A stretch of DNA of 64,000 nt from UBA6168 sp041752395 (GTDB lineage: Bacteria > Bacteroidota > Bacteroidia > Chitinophagales > Saprospiraceae). A program made the position numbers and the translations under genes. Shown one piece after another: positions 45,863-54,005 of the stretch. The DNA is taken from positions 11,824-75,823 of the forward strand of contig JBGSWN010000043.1 in the NCBI GenBank assembly GCA_041752395.1. Direction: 5' to 3'. How positions within the stretch are numbered: position 1 is the stretch's first letter; each line of letters opens with the position of its first letter. The notes under the pieces were generated by a model. The model worked only from the letters and a program-made list of their open reading frames with translations. It made no database searches and was not told the DNA's origin.

Positions 45863-46909
45863 TTAGGGTTTGGGTAATGCCTTCACCAGCATCAAATACA
45901 CCGGTAAGTGGTCACTGTAGCCGCCCATGTAATTATCAAAATCGAAGGTACGGAAAGGATAGCCCTTGTATTGTCCTGTTTTTTGAATCAGATAAGGCTT
46001 GTTATAAACATGTGCTTTCTGGAAACGGTATCCATCCTGACGCTCTGTAACCAAGCCCTGAGAAATGATAACCTGGTCGAAAAGGCTCCAGGCATCTTGA
46101 TAGGCCATTGTCCCGAATCCCTGTTTGAAAAAAGTTTCCATTGGGTTGAAAAAACCGCCAGTTTTCACCTTCTTTTTGTCAGCGGAAGCAGCCAGCACTT
46201 TCTTCACGCTTGGACTGTTTGGGTCGTCGTTCAGGTCACCCATCACAATTACTTTTACGTTGGGGTCGAGAATAAGTAAGGAGTCTTTGACATTTTTACA
46301 AATCAAGGCTGCGGCATTCCGCATCGGCCTGGTAGCTGCTTCACCGCCCCTTCTGCTGGGCCAGTGATTAACCAATATATGCAAAGGTTCACCATCCAAT
46401 AATCCACTGACGTACAAAATATCCCTTGTAAAATTGCGCTCTCCGTTTTCATTGAAAATAACCAGCGGGATGGTACGGCTGCCCAAAACCTTAAAGTATT
46501 TAGGTTGGTAAATTAGTCCCACGTCAATTCCTCGCTCATCGGGAGAATCGTAGTGAACTATCTGGTAATTACGGCTTGCAATTTTTTCTTGCTTCACCAA
46601 ATCTTCCAGCACTTGTAGGTTTTCAACCTCTGCAACCCCTAAAATGGCAACACCATCTGGCGTTACATCCGTCCCAAGTTCAGAGATTACTCTTGACAAA
46701 TTCCCTAGCTTGTCGGTGTAAACCTCCTTGTTCCAATGTCGCTTCCCATCCGGCAAAAACTCCGAGTCGTTTGTGTTCGGACTATCAATTGTGTCAAACA
46801 GGTTTTCCAAATTGTAAAAACCAACACAAGCAACCTTGTAATCTTGTTTTTGTGAAAATAGCGGTTGGAAAGTAAAAAGCAGGAAGAAGGCTAGGGAAGT
46901 TAGTTTCAT
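45863..46909 (-). CDS. Exported endonuclease/exonuclease/phosphatase (EEP) family protein
   Basis: 348 residues with a signal peptide (to FSQ, about 20). EEP fold motifs: CVGFYNLENLFDT near the start (metal Asn), ILGVAEVENLQVLEDL (metal Glu), LVNHWPSRRGGE, VIVMGDLNDDPNSPS (catalytic Asp and Asn) and GGYSDHLPVYLML (final Asp-His). The full catalytic set is present, so the enzyme should be an active Mg-dependent phosphodiesterase or nuclease outside the cytoplasm. The substrate is unknown; scavenging of extracellular DNA or phosphoesters is plausible. Confidence 0.88.
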   Translation of the reverse strand: MKLTSLAFFLLFTFQPLFSQKQDYKVACVGFYNLENLFDTIDSPNTNDSEFLPDGKRHWNKEVYTDKLGNLSRVISELGTDVTPDGVAILGVAEVENLQVLEDLVKQEKIASRNYQIVHYDSPDERGIDVGLIYQPKYFKVLGSRTIPLVIFNENGERNFTRDILYVSGLLDGEPLHILVNHWPSRRGGEAATRPMRNAAALICKNVKDSLLILDPNVKVIVMGDLNDDPNSPSVKKVLAASADKKKVKTGGFFNPMETFFKQGFGTMAYQDAWSLFDQVIISQGLVTERQDGYRFQKAHVYNKPYLIQKTGQYKGYPFRTFDFDNYMGGYSDHLPVYLMLVKALPKP

Positions 46910-47061
46910 TTTACACTTGATAAATTTAGCGGCAAATGTAAGCCAAGCTGCCGTTCATTTGCCGCCTTCAAGAGTTAAGTTTTGGGTAAAATTCACATGA
47001 GCCAAAGGTGATTGAGTCATTTCGATAAGGCGATATTACCTCAATAACCCAATACCCCATT

Positions 47062-48615
47062 TTAGCCCCTCGCCTTCACCACTAATTTCGTCTTTTGGCG
47101 ACCATTCGCAAGTCGTAAATGGAAGTAGTAGCTGCCGCTTGCAAGGCCATCGCTATCAAATTTTACCGTATGCTCACCTTCATCCAATCGCTTGTTTATC
47201 AGGACTTTAAGTTCTTGCCCAGCACCATCGAAGAGGCTAAGTCTGACATGTTCGTTGCCAGATTGGAACGAGACATTGACCGTGCCACTGAATGGGTTGG
47301 GGTAGGGTTTGAACGCTAATTCTGGCGTAGGCAATTCAGCTGCTGCACTCACATTGCAGCCGTCCACCAGCGGAATGTAGGAGAAATCAGGGAAAAGCAA
47401 ATTCTGAACATCTGTCTGTTCCACCTTGAACCAATCCATGAGGATAGAGCCGTAAATATTGCGGAAATCGTATTGCATCGCCACTGCTTCCTGAACCTCA
47501 GGTGCGTCAGGAATCTCAGGGCTTTCACCTGTGAAACCTGGGCGGACACAAGAACCAAAAAGCATCAGTGGAGCAGCATCGCCGTGGTCGGTGCCGAGGC
47601 TGTCATTGGAGCGGATGCGACGACCAAACTCGCTGAAAGTCATTGTCAGTACCCGTTTTTCGAGGCCGAGCAAGGCCAAATCCTGCTGAAATGCGGTGAC
47701 TGCGCCGCTCAACAATTCCATCAGGGCAGGGTAGGAGCCTAATGTCGGGTCGAGTGCAACTTGTCCAGAGTGGGTATCGAAGCCGCCGAGGTTCACCACA
47801 TAAACCTTGGTCTGTAGGCCACCTGCAATCAACAGTGCCACACTTTTTAGTTGTTTCGCCAGCGAGTTATCGTCAGGATAAACGGCCATGTTGGTTGCGC
47901 TATTTGCCGCATCGGTGATGCTGCTGCTGTAAGCATTCGTGGATTCTATGCTTTGCCGAAGGTAAGCCAATTCATCGCCGTAAGGTGTATTTGGAACAAC
48001 ATCGTTGCCACCAGTTGATAGCGGGTTTAAGTTAAATGGGTCGCTGACGGCCATGCTGAAATTGGCCGCAGTGCCCTGACAGGTCTCAGACACGCTGCCT
48101 CCTATGGTGAGTGCGAACGGGTCTGGGTATTCCGCACTTGGATACCCGATCGGGAAGTTGGGCTGCCCTTGCTGAAAGTGCCGGCCCAGCCAACCTGTCG
48201 TCCAATTCTCCGTAGCTGGCGACCCTGAAGTCCAAATATCCGTGCTGCGGAAGTGGCTTCGGTTTTGGTTCGGGTAGCCTACTGCTTGCACCACTGCCAT
48301 TTTACCTTCGTCAAAAACAGATTTAATTCCTGACATACCCGGGTGAAATGCCTGATTGGAACCAACATCGAGCAAGCTACCTTGCGGAATGAGGATGTTC
48401 CCACGAGCATTCGCCAGTTTGTCGTACTGGTCGAGCGGGGTAATCATGGACAAACCATCATTGCCGCCGTTGAGCTGGATTAGCACAAGCACCCGTTCGT
48501 TTTCATCCGAAATAGCTGAAAAAATCGAGGACTTCTGCATTGCCCGTAGCTTGAGACCATTGAGCATCAGGGGCAATGAAAGGCCAGTTGATTGTATAAA
48601 ATGTCTCCGTTTCAT
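47062..48615 (-). CDS. DUF1501 protein with TAT-like signal and T9SS sorting domain
   Basis: 517 residues from the ATG at 48613-48615; a longer frame (48672) runs through a palindromic repeat and adds no signal. The N-terminus MKRRHFIQSTGLSLPLML resembles a twin-arginine signal. DUF1501 features: VLIQLNGGNDGLSMITPL, GYPNQNRSHFRSTDIWTSG, NLGGFDTHSGQ, TFSEFGRRIRSNDSLGTDHGDAAPLMLFG. These belong to the alkaline-phosphatase/sulfatase-like fold. The last 80 residues form a T9SS type A sorting domain (FKPYPNPFSGTVNVSF, LSLFDGAGQELKVL, LASGSYYFHL). It is paired with the upstream DUF1800 gene, as is usual. Substrate unknown. Confidence 0.88.
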   Translation of the reverse strand: MKRRHFIQSTGLSLPLMLNGLKLRAMQKSSIFSAISDENERVLVLIQLNGGNDGLSMITPLDQYDKLANARGNILIPQGSLLDVGSNQAFHPGMSGIKSVFDEGKMAVVQAVGYPNQNRSHFRSTDIWTSGSPATENWTTGWLGRHFQQGQPNFPIGYPSAEYPDPFALTIGGSVSETCQGTAANFSMAVSDPFNLNPLSTGGNDVVPNTPYGDELAYLRQSIESTNAYSSSITDAANSATNMAVYPDDNSLAKQLKSVALLIAGGLQTKVYVVNLGGFDTHSGQVALDPTLGSYPALMELLSGAVTAFQQDLALLGLEKRVLTMTFSEFGRRIRSNDSLGTDHGDAAPLMLFGSCVRPGFTGESPEIPDAPEVQEAVAMQYDFRNIYGSILMDWFKVEQTDVQNLLFPDFSYIPLVDGCNVSAAAELPTPELAFKPYPNPFSGTVNVSFQSGNEHVRLSLFDGAGQELKVLINKRLDEGEHTVKFDSDGLASGSYYFHLRLANGRQKTKLVVKARG

Positions 48616-48631
48616 TATAGAAGATTTTGAA

Positions 48632-48694
48632 CGAGTGAGCGAGTGAGCGGATGAGCCTAGAAAATGGCTCACCTATTCACCCCCAATCACTTGC
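48632..48694. repeat. Palindromic repeat between DUF1501 and DUF1800 genes
   Basis: Imperfect inverted repeat of GTGAGC-type units: GAGTGAGCGAGTGAGC-GGATGAGCC faces GGCTCACCTATTCACCCCCAATCACTTGC across TAGAAAATG. Its right arm reaches the stop codon of the DUF1800 gene. It resembles in layout the palindromes of the nuo locus but has its own sequence. Confidence 0.55.
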
Positions 48695-50421
48695 TAACTC
48701 AAATAAAACTCAGGCATGGTCATCATGGCTCCAAGCAGTTTCCGAAGTTTGGAAATAATGGCATTTTTTAAAGCAGTATTATTTGGTGCATTCAGGTAGT
48801 CGCCATATTCAACCGTCCACTCTGAATCGGGAAGGCCGGGCAATAGGATGCTTTTCAAATAATCGTGCTGGGATTGGGTGATGGGCTGCGGGAACAGGAT
48901 TTTCACAAACTCATCAATCAGGTTGTTTGGCTCGGTTGGGTCATCAATGCTGGCAGCGAACTTTAGTACATCAATAGTTGCCTTAAAGGTGTTGGAATTG
49001 CCTTGGTCATCTGTGTAGGTATTGGAGAAGCCATTATTTGTCAACATTTTTTTGACAAATGCTTCTCGAATGGGCAACGTGACGGAGTTGATCCAAATCC
49101 GATAATAGCCGGGCTCCTGGTAGTATGCCTTCCACCCAGCCACACTTGGTGGGTCGTAGTAGGGCATTTGCATGGCGTTGGTGGCAGTGTTGTAAACTGA
49201 CCACAACACCCTGTAACGCTGAGTAATATTGGCCGTTGAAAAATCAACATCAAACACTTTGAAAACACCCAATGTGAAGTCAATCGGGTTCTTGATCATT
49301 GGCCCGTAATTCAGCATATCGAAAAAGTGTTCGCTTCGCAAAAGGGCTTCCAGCGCTGGCTGGATTTCATAATCATTGGCAACCAAGATTTGCGCCATCG
49401 GCGCAATCACCTCATCCTCAACCTGTTGTGTGATATTGTAGTAAACAAACCACAAGTAAAGTTTGCGGCAAATGAATCGGGCGCACTCGTCTTTTGAGAA
49501 GATGATGTCAATCAAATGGGCGTATTCTTGGTTGCCCATGTTTGGAATCTGAACATCGTTGAATCGGTACGAAAGCTGCTTGGTTGTTTGATTGTGCCGA
49601 TTGAGAAGGAACTCTGGCCCTGGTGTTTCAAAAGGACAATCAGTGTTGTTTGGATTTGCTGTAGAATTGGTTTTCACCCGCCAGCCCGATAAGACCTTGG
49701 CCATTTCCACGACATCTTGCTCCGTGTAGTTGGTATAATCGCTTGGCCCCGCCAATGGGCCTTTTCCAATTGTGAAAAGTTCCAACAACTCCCGGGCAAA
49801 ATTTTCATTTGGAGAATTTGCCGTGTTAGTATTGCCATTGAGATAAACCAACATGGCAGTATCAATGACCATTTCTTTGGTCAGCTCCCTAAAATTACCG
49901 ACCGCATTTGCCCGAATCAATTGTGAGTACTGATAGACGGACCTAGTCTCATTGATATTTGCAACCGGAAAGTGATTGTGCCAGAACAGCACCATTTTTT
50001 CAATTAGGCTCACTTCTTCCGTTCGGATACGATTCAGTGTCCAAGCATAAAGCGATTGTTCCCGAGAAGCCCGCATACCCGGCACCGACGGCAGGTACTT
50101 GGATTTGACCCAAGTTTGACCGATGGGCGTGCAGGGGTCGTCGGTAAAATTGGGGTTGAGTGGCTCTTCGGAGATGGTCGGCGAAATAAAAAGGTTTGTA
50201 AAAGTGGTATCAATACCATCGGTCACCGCCTTTTTCACTTGCTGGTAAGTCGCCCCGAAGGTCGTTCTCCGAAGCAAATGCGCCGCCTGCTCGAATCCAA
50301 AAGGCCCCGTGTAAGGTGCAAGCCCTGAAACAACGACTGGCGGTGCCGTCAAAGTCGTTGTTTCAGAATTTTTGCGCCCGAACATCTTGGAAAGGGTTGT
50401 TCTTCTATCCATGATTGACAT
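48694..50421 (-). CDS. DUF1800 protein
   Basis: 575 residues. The N-terminus has a DRRTTLSKMFG stretch resembling a degenerate twin-arginine signal, without a strong hydrophobic core. DUF1800 motifs: GFEQAAHLLRRTTFGAT, VLFWHNHFPV, GNFRELTKEMVIDTAMLVYLNG, NENFARELLELFTIG, YTEQDVVEMAKVLSGWR, LIDIIFSKDECARFICRKLYLWFVY, and DPPSVAGWKAYYQ near the end. DUF1800 and DUF1501 form a conserved pair in many phyla with unknown biochemical activity. Stop and start are 78 bp apart, so they are likely one transcript. An alternative start is the ATG at 50412. Confidence 0.88.
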   Translation of the reverse strand: MSIMDRRTTLSKMFGRKNSETTTLTAPPVVVSGLAPYTGPFGFEQAAHLLRRTTFGATYQQVKKAVTDGIDTTFTNLFISPTISEEPLNPNFTDDPCTPIGQTWVKSKYLPSVPGMRASREQSLYAWTLNRIRTEEVSLIEKMVLFWHNHFPVANINETRSVYQYSQLIRANAVGNFRELTKEMVIDTAMLVYLNGNTNTANSPNENFARELLELFTIGKGPLAGPSDYTNYTEQDVVEMAKVLSGWRVKTNSTANPNNTDCPFETPGPEFLLNRHNQTTKQLSYRFNDVQIPNMGNQEYAHLIDIIFSKDECARFICRKLYLWFVYYNITQQVEDEVIAPMAQILVANDYEIQPALEALLRSEHFFDMLNYGPMIKNPIDFTLGVFKVFDVDFSTANITQRYRVLWSVYNTATNAMQMPYYDPPSVAGWKAYYQEPGYYRIWINSVTLPIREAFVKKMLTNNGFSNTYTDDQGNSNTFKATIDVLKFAASIDDPTEPNNLIDEFVKILFPQPITQSQHDYLKSILLPGLPDSEWTVEYGDYLNAPNNTALKNAIISKLRKLLGAMMTMPEFYLS

Positions 50422-50549
50422 TTTTAGGAAATCGTTGGTTTTTCAAAGGAAAGTGAATCGTTGACTTATTGGAGAAGGAAAAGTTTAAAGGAGAGAATTT
50501 TTTTTTATTTGGTGAAAAAAGCAAGCCAAAAGTTGCTTGTTGCAAACAA

Positions 50550-50592
50550 AAAAGGCCAAAAAATAAGGAAGCACCTGATTTTTTGGCCTTTT
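50550..50592 (-). terminator. Terminator of the SCP2 gene
   Basis: A 15-bp perfect stem AAAAGGCCAAAAAAT / ATTTTTTGGCCTTTT with a 13-base loop. On the minus strand it is followed by TTTTTTGTTTG. It lies 28 bp past the stop of the gene at 50620. Confidence 0.8.
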
Positions 50593-50619
50593 AATTCTGT
50601 GACAATAAATCAGTTGCCC

Positions 50620-50970
50620 CTACATGATGCCAAACAATTTGGCGTATTTCATGATTTCAGCCGTATTGCTGATTTTCAATTTTCCAGTAAAAACGGCCAT
50701 CATCGGGTTCAATTCTCCCCTGAGCAGGGCGATAAAGTTTTTTTCTTTTGCCGTCACCTTGCATTTTGGTTCACCTTCAAATTGCTCGAAAACCTCCATT
50801 TTGTTGTCCTTCACAATGACACTGAACTGCCCGCCACCATCGCCGTCAATATCGAAATGGAAGTTTGTATCCACGTCGTTCAACCATTCCGGTTTTACGG
50901 TGTCGGGCAATGAAAGGATAAAGTCTTTTGCGTTGTCTATTTTAAGCTTGGGAATTTTATTCAAGTCCAT
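50620..50970 (-). CDS. SCP2 sterol-carrier-like protein
   Basis: 116 residues of a single SCP2-like domain: FHFDIDGDGGGQFSVIVKDNKMEVFEQFEGEPKCKVTAKEKNFIALLRGELNPMMAVFTGKLKISNTAEIMKYAKLFG. The LLRGELNPMMAVFTGKLKISN run is the family signature. The domain binds lipids or hydrophobic ligands in a tunnel. No signal peptide, so it is cytosolic. The ligand is unknown. It lies downstream of the alpha/beta hydrolase gene on the same strand. Confidence 0.88.
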   Translation of the reverse strand: MDLNKIPKLKIDNAKDFILSLPDTVKPEWLNDVDTNFHFDIDGDGGGQFSVIVKDNKMEVFEQFEGEPKCKVTAKEKNFIALLRGELNPMMAVFTGKLKISNTAEIMKYAKLFGIM

Positions 50971-50979
50971 TTTTGATAA

Positions 50980-51047
50980 GTTTAGCAGGTCAAGCAGGTT
51001 TAGCAGGTTTAATTAGGGACATTAAAACCCTCTCAACCTCCTAAACC
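50980..51047. repeat. GGTTTAGCAGG-type repeat with inverted copy
   Basis: Tandem units GTTTAGCAGGTC, AAGCAGGTTTAGCAGG face an inverted copy CTCAACCTCCTAAACC. The arms GGTTTAG(C/G)AGGTT pair over about 13 bp. It fills the gap between the hydrolase and SCP2 genes. Confidence 0.5.
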
Positions 51048-51072
51048 AATAAAGGCGGAAAGATGCAAATTT

Positions 51073-51900
51073 TCAAATAAACCGCTCCATCCATTCGACT
51101 AAAAAGGCCAAAACTTCATTTTGTTGCGGCTCGTTGTGGATTTCATGTTTCAGACCCTGCCACTCTTTCCATGTCACATCGCCTTTTGTTCGCTTCGCAA
51201 AATCTGCTGTTCCTTTTGGGCTGGTGATGCGGTCATTCTCACCTTGCATCAGCAGGGTAGGGCAGGTTAGCTCCCCATCGAAATTGTCGAGCCATTTTGC
51301 ACCTCCAAGCAGTGCCGTGCCAGCCCTGACAGAAATTTTATCATGCACAAGTGGGTCTTTCCGGTAAGCTTCGATAACTTTCGGGTCATTGGATAACTCG
51401 TTGACATCCAGTCCACTGACCTGTATGAGATTTGGAATTAAATGGTTCATCACCTTCCCAAACAATACCAAAAACGGCGATGGTGGTACTGGCAACTGAA
51501 TCCAAGGTGCTGACACCACTAGCCCAGTTAATTTAGGTTTTCTTCGCAAAACATAGTTCATTACCACATTGCCGCCCATGCTGTGTCCGTAGAGGAACAA
51601 CGGCGAATTTGGGTATTGCTTTCTAGCCGTTTTCACCAATAAATCCACATCATCCAGCATGGAATCCAAGCATTTTGCATGGCCACGTTTGCCATCGGTT
51701 CGACCGTGTCCTTGTTGGTCAAAGCCAATGGACGCAATATTTCTTATTGAAAAAAACTCGGCGACATGCCCGTATCGTCCAATATGCTCGCCCAAACCAT
51801 GCACGAGGCAGATAACCGCACGGGCGTCGTTCACCTGCCAGTGTCGAAAATGAAGTTTGATTCCAGCCGTATTTTCCTCTTGAAAATCAATGACTTGCAT
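51073..51900 (-). CDS. Alpha/beta hydrolase, monoacylglycerol-lipase-like
   Basis: 275 residues from the ATG at 51898-51900 (MQVIDFQEENTAGIKLHFRHW); a longer frame from 51945 adds 15 residues without support. Motifs: oxyanion HGLGEHIGRYGHVAEFF, IGFDQQGHGRTDGKRGH, nucleophile elbow GHSMGGNVVMNY (Ser in GHSMGG), acid LLMQGENDRITSP, and catalytic His in WKEWQGLKHEIHNEP. The pattern matches lysophospholipase/monoacylglycerol lipase-like enzymes. It has no signal peptide and is probably cytosolic. It stands upstream of the SCP2 gene, which may share lipid-related work (inference). Confidence 0.88.
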   Translation of the reverse strand: MQVIDFQEENTAGIKLHFRHWQVNDARAVICLVHGLGEHIGRYGHVAEFFSIRNIASIGFDQQGHGRTDGKRGHAKCLDSMLDDVDLLVKTARKQYPNSPLFLYGHSMGGNVVMNYVLRRKPKLTGLVVSAPWIQLPVPPSPFLVLFGKVMNHLIPNLIQVSGLDVNELSNDPKVIEAYRKDPLVHDKISVRAGTALLGGAKWLDNFDGELTCPTLLMQGENDRITSPKGTADFAKRTKGDVTWKEWQGLKHEIHNEPQQNEVLAFLVEWMERFI

Positions 51901-52265
51901 CGGATTATTTTTTAGCGGCAAAAAAACTAAACACTTAGCACACAATTCGATTTTGGCAAAAAAATCCTCAAAATAAGTAACCCCGTTTGCAGTCGCACGT
52001 TGAAAACTAATTGGTTTTTTTGCAAACCTTTTGCTTTTGGCTTGGTTGGTGTAGGGGTGTGGAAAAAAAATCCAAAATAAAATTTGTTGATTTTAAAAAT
52101 TTCTACGAAACAAACCCCAAATCAAGGACAGAATGCCCGTTTAAAATTGTAGAAAATGCAGTTTAAACTGCACTAAAATCAGTAAAACCAGTAGTTTTCA
52201 TCCCAATAATTCGCAGACCGTATAAAATTTTTTGTACCTACTTTTGCGCCTGAAATTTTGAAAAC
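51901..52265. other. Divergent gap between the hydrolase and nuoA
   Basis: 365 bp without a gene. It should carry promoters for both directions; the TACTTTTG box at 52239-52246 is the only clear one. The rest is AT-rich and shows no repeat. Confidence 0.5.
52239..52246 (+). promoter_or_regulatory. Bacteroidota -7 box TACTTTTG before nuoA
   Basis: An exact match to TAnnTTTG placed 20 bp before the nuoA start codon. That short distance implies a very short leader. No -33 TTTG at the expected spacing was seen. Confidence 0.45.
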
Positions 52266-52619
52266 ATGAATCCATATTTGCCCATTTTGATGGTTTTAGC
52301 GGTTGCACTCGGCTTCGTGGTTATCACACTTGTGGCCACCCACTTCCTAGGTCCCAAACGAAAGACTGCCACCAAGGACGAAGCATTTGAGTGCGGCATC
52401 GAATCCATTGGTGATGCACGTTCCCCAATTTCCATCAAATATTTCTTGGTCGCCATCCTCTTCGTTCTTTTCGATGTAGAGGTGATTTTCATGTACCCCT
52501 GGGCCGTCAACTTTAAATTACTTGGCCTTAAGGGCCTGTTGGAAATGTTCACTTTCATGGCCGTTCTTTTCATCGGCCTGATGTACATCTTCAAAAAAGG
52601 GGCGCTGAAATGGGAATGA
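52266..52619 (+). CDS. nuoA: NADH-quinone oxidoreductase subunit A
   Basis: 117 residues, three membrane helices (about 5-25, 60-80 and 87-107). The conserved loop KDEAFECGIESIGDARSPISIKYFLVAILFVLFDVEVIFMYPWA is the NuoA signature, with the loop cysteine and the DVE in the second helix. Part of the membrane arm near the quinone site of complex I. First gene of the nuo series; a REP-like inverted repeat begins 4 bp after its stop. Confidence 0.95.
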   Translation: MNPYLPILMVLAVALGFVVITLVATHFLGPKRKTATKDEAFECGIESIGDARSPISIKYFLVAILFVLFDVEVIFMYPWAVNFKLLGLKGLLEMFTFMAVLFIGLMYIFKKGALKWE

Positions 52620-52623
52620 TTCG

Positions 52624-52808
52624 ATTGCGGATTTTGGATGGCGGATTGCGGAACTTGTCCCGACACCCTGGGATTGAGTGCCGTAGCCGGCTGGCTCAAA
52701 TCTGCAACTGAAAATAATGCGATTTACACGATTGTCATTTTGGGGATTTCGAATATTTTTCAAATACCCGTCGCCCCAATCCGCAATCCGCAATCCAAAA
52801 TCCGCAAT
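52624..52808. repeat. Inverted-repeat element of the AATCCGC family between nuoA and nuoB
   Basis: Left arm ATTGCGGATTTTGGATGGCG... (52624-52651) and right arm (52781-52808) pair over 28 bp with one mismatch, around a 129-bp interior. The right arm ends in AAT, so its last two bases are the A and T of the nuoB ATG at 52807. The unit AATCCGC recurs before nuoH and, as AATCCGAA, in the FG-GAP gene at 24171. No open frame is supported inside. Confidence 0.8.
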
Positions 52809-53352
52809 GAATATTGACATCCGACCAGAAAATACCCCGCCCGGCCTCGAAGGCACTGGCTTTTTCGCTACTTCGATAGACAAGGTGGTGGGTCTTGCTC
52901 GTGCCAATTCACTCTGGCCGTTGCCGTTTGCTACTTCCTGCTGCGGCATCGAGTTCATGGCGACGATGGCGAGCCACTACGACCTTGGCCGCTTTGGGGC
53001 AGAGCGCCTCAGCTTCTCTGCCCGCCAGGCCGATTTGCTGATGGTAATGGGCACCATTTCGAAGAAAATGGGGCCTGTTCTCCGTCAGGTTTACGAACAG
53101 ATGGCCGAACCGAAATGGGTACTCTCGATGGGTGCTTGCGCCAGCAGCGGCGGCATTTTCGATACGTACTCGGTTTTACAGGGCATTGACAGAATTATCC
53201 CTGTTGATGTTTACATCCCCGGCTGCCCGCCAAGACCAGAACAGGTATTGGATGGTATTTTGAAGATTCAGGAATTGGCGAAAAACGAGAGCCTGCGCCG
53301 CCGCCATTCAGCCGAGTATAAGGAAATGCAGGAGGCTTACGGACTTGAATAA
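52807..53352 (+). CDS. nuoB: NADH-quinone oxidoreductase subunit B
   Basis: 181 residues from the ATG at 52807 (MNIDIRPENTPPGLEGTGFF); a longer frame from 52717 would translate the repeat arm as SAIRNPKSAM and is rejected. N2 cluster ligands: tandem CC in FATSCCGIEFMA, then Cys in SMGACASSGG and GCPPRPEQ. The N2 [4Fe-4S] cluster hands electrons to quinone. The stop TAA shares one base with the ATG of nuoC. Confidence 0.94.
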   Translation: MNIDIRPENTPPGLEGTGFFATSIDKVVGLARANSLWPLPFATSCCGIEFMATMASHYDLGRFGAERLSFSARQADLLMVMGTISKKMGPVLRQVYEQMAEPKWVLSMGACASSGGIFDTYSVLQGIDRIIPVDVYIPGCPPRPEQVLDGILKIQELAKNESLRRRHSAEYKEMQEAYGLE

Positions 53353-53876
53353 TGATGAAATTAGCTGAAATAGAAATTCCCTGGATGGAAGAGGTGGTCG
53401 AAAAACTACGCCAGCAGTTCGACTCCGGTATTCTCCACGTCGAGCAGTCTTATGACTTCCCCGTGGTGGTCGTTGCGAAGCAAACCCTAATGGACGTTTT
53501 GGCTTTCTTGAAAAACGACCCGGACATGGGCTTCACCTTCCTGACTACACTTTGCGGACTGCACATGCCCGGCTACGAAGGCGGTGAGTTTGGCGTGATG
53601 TACCAGTTGCACAGCATGCCCCAAAACAGGCGCTTGCGCATCAAAATCTTCATGCCCGAAAGCGACCTCGATGTGCCTACCGCCACCAACCTCTGGCCAG
53701 CGGCCAACTGGATGGAGCGGCAGGAGTACGATTTCTTCGGCTTCAATTTTGTCGGTCATCCCGACCTGCGGCGCATCCTGAACATGGATGAGATGAATTA
53801 TTTCCCCCTTCGGAAACAATACCCGCTGGAGGATTTGGGCAAACACGATAAGGATGATGCGAAATTTGGACGGTGA
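53352..53876 (+). CDS. nuoC: NADH-quinone oxidoreductase subunit C
   Basis: 174 residues. The 30-kDa subunit signature is present: FTFLTTLCGLHMPGYEGGEFGVMYQLHSMPQNRRLRIKIFMPESD, then WPAANWMERQEYDFFGFNFVGHPDLRRILN. Two ATG codons in a row (53352, 53355) are possible starts; the first overlaps the nuoB stop by one base. It forms part of the peripheral arm together with NuoD. An inverted-repeat element follows directly. Confidence 0.94.
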   Translation: MMKLAEIEIPWMEEVVEKLRQQFDSGILHVEQSYDFPVVVVAKQTLMDVLAFLKNDPDMGFTFLTTLCGLHMPGYEGGEFGVMYQLHSMPQNRRLRIKIFMPESDLDVPTATNLWPAANWMERQEYDFFGFNFVGHPDLRRILNMDEMNYFPLRKQYPLEDLGKHDKDDAKFGR

Positions 53877-53877
53877 G

Positions 53878-53996
53878 ACCTCACCCCCGGCCGCTCTCCC
53901 GGGAGTAGAGGGGAGTAGCAAATTCCCTGAACTCCAAATTCTGAAAAATTAGCACAGCCTCTACCCCTCTCCTCAGGAGAGGGGCAGGGGTGAGGT
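53878..53996. repeat. CCTCACCCC-type palindromic element between nuoC and nuoD
   Basis: 119 bp whose ends ACCTCACCCC... and ...GGGGTGAGGT are inverted repeats. Each arm is itself a hairpin (CCGCTCTCCCGGGAGTAGAGGGG on the left; CCCCTCTCCTCAGGAGAGGGG on the right). It begins 2 bp after the nuoC stop and ends 9 bp before the nuoD ATG. Same layout as the elements at 55212, 55775, 59354 and 59963, but another sequence family. Confidence 0.75.
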
Positions 53997-54005
53997 AAAA
54001 CGCAA

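Noticed and set aside
52717..52806. Longer N-terminus for nuoB
   Set aside because: It would translate the inverted-repeat arm (SAIRNPKSAM); NuoB normally begins shortly before the conserved region, so the ATG at 52807 is used.
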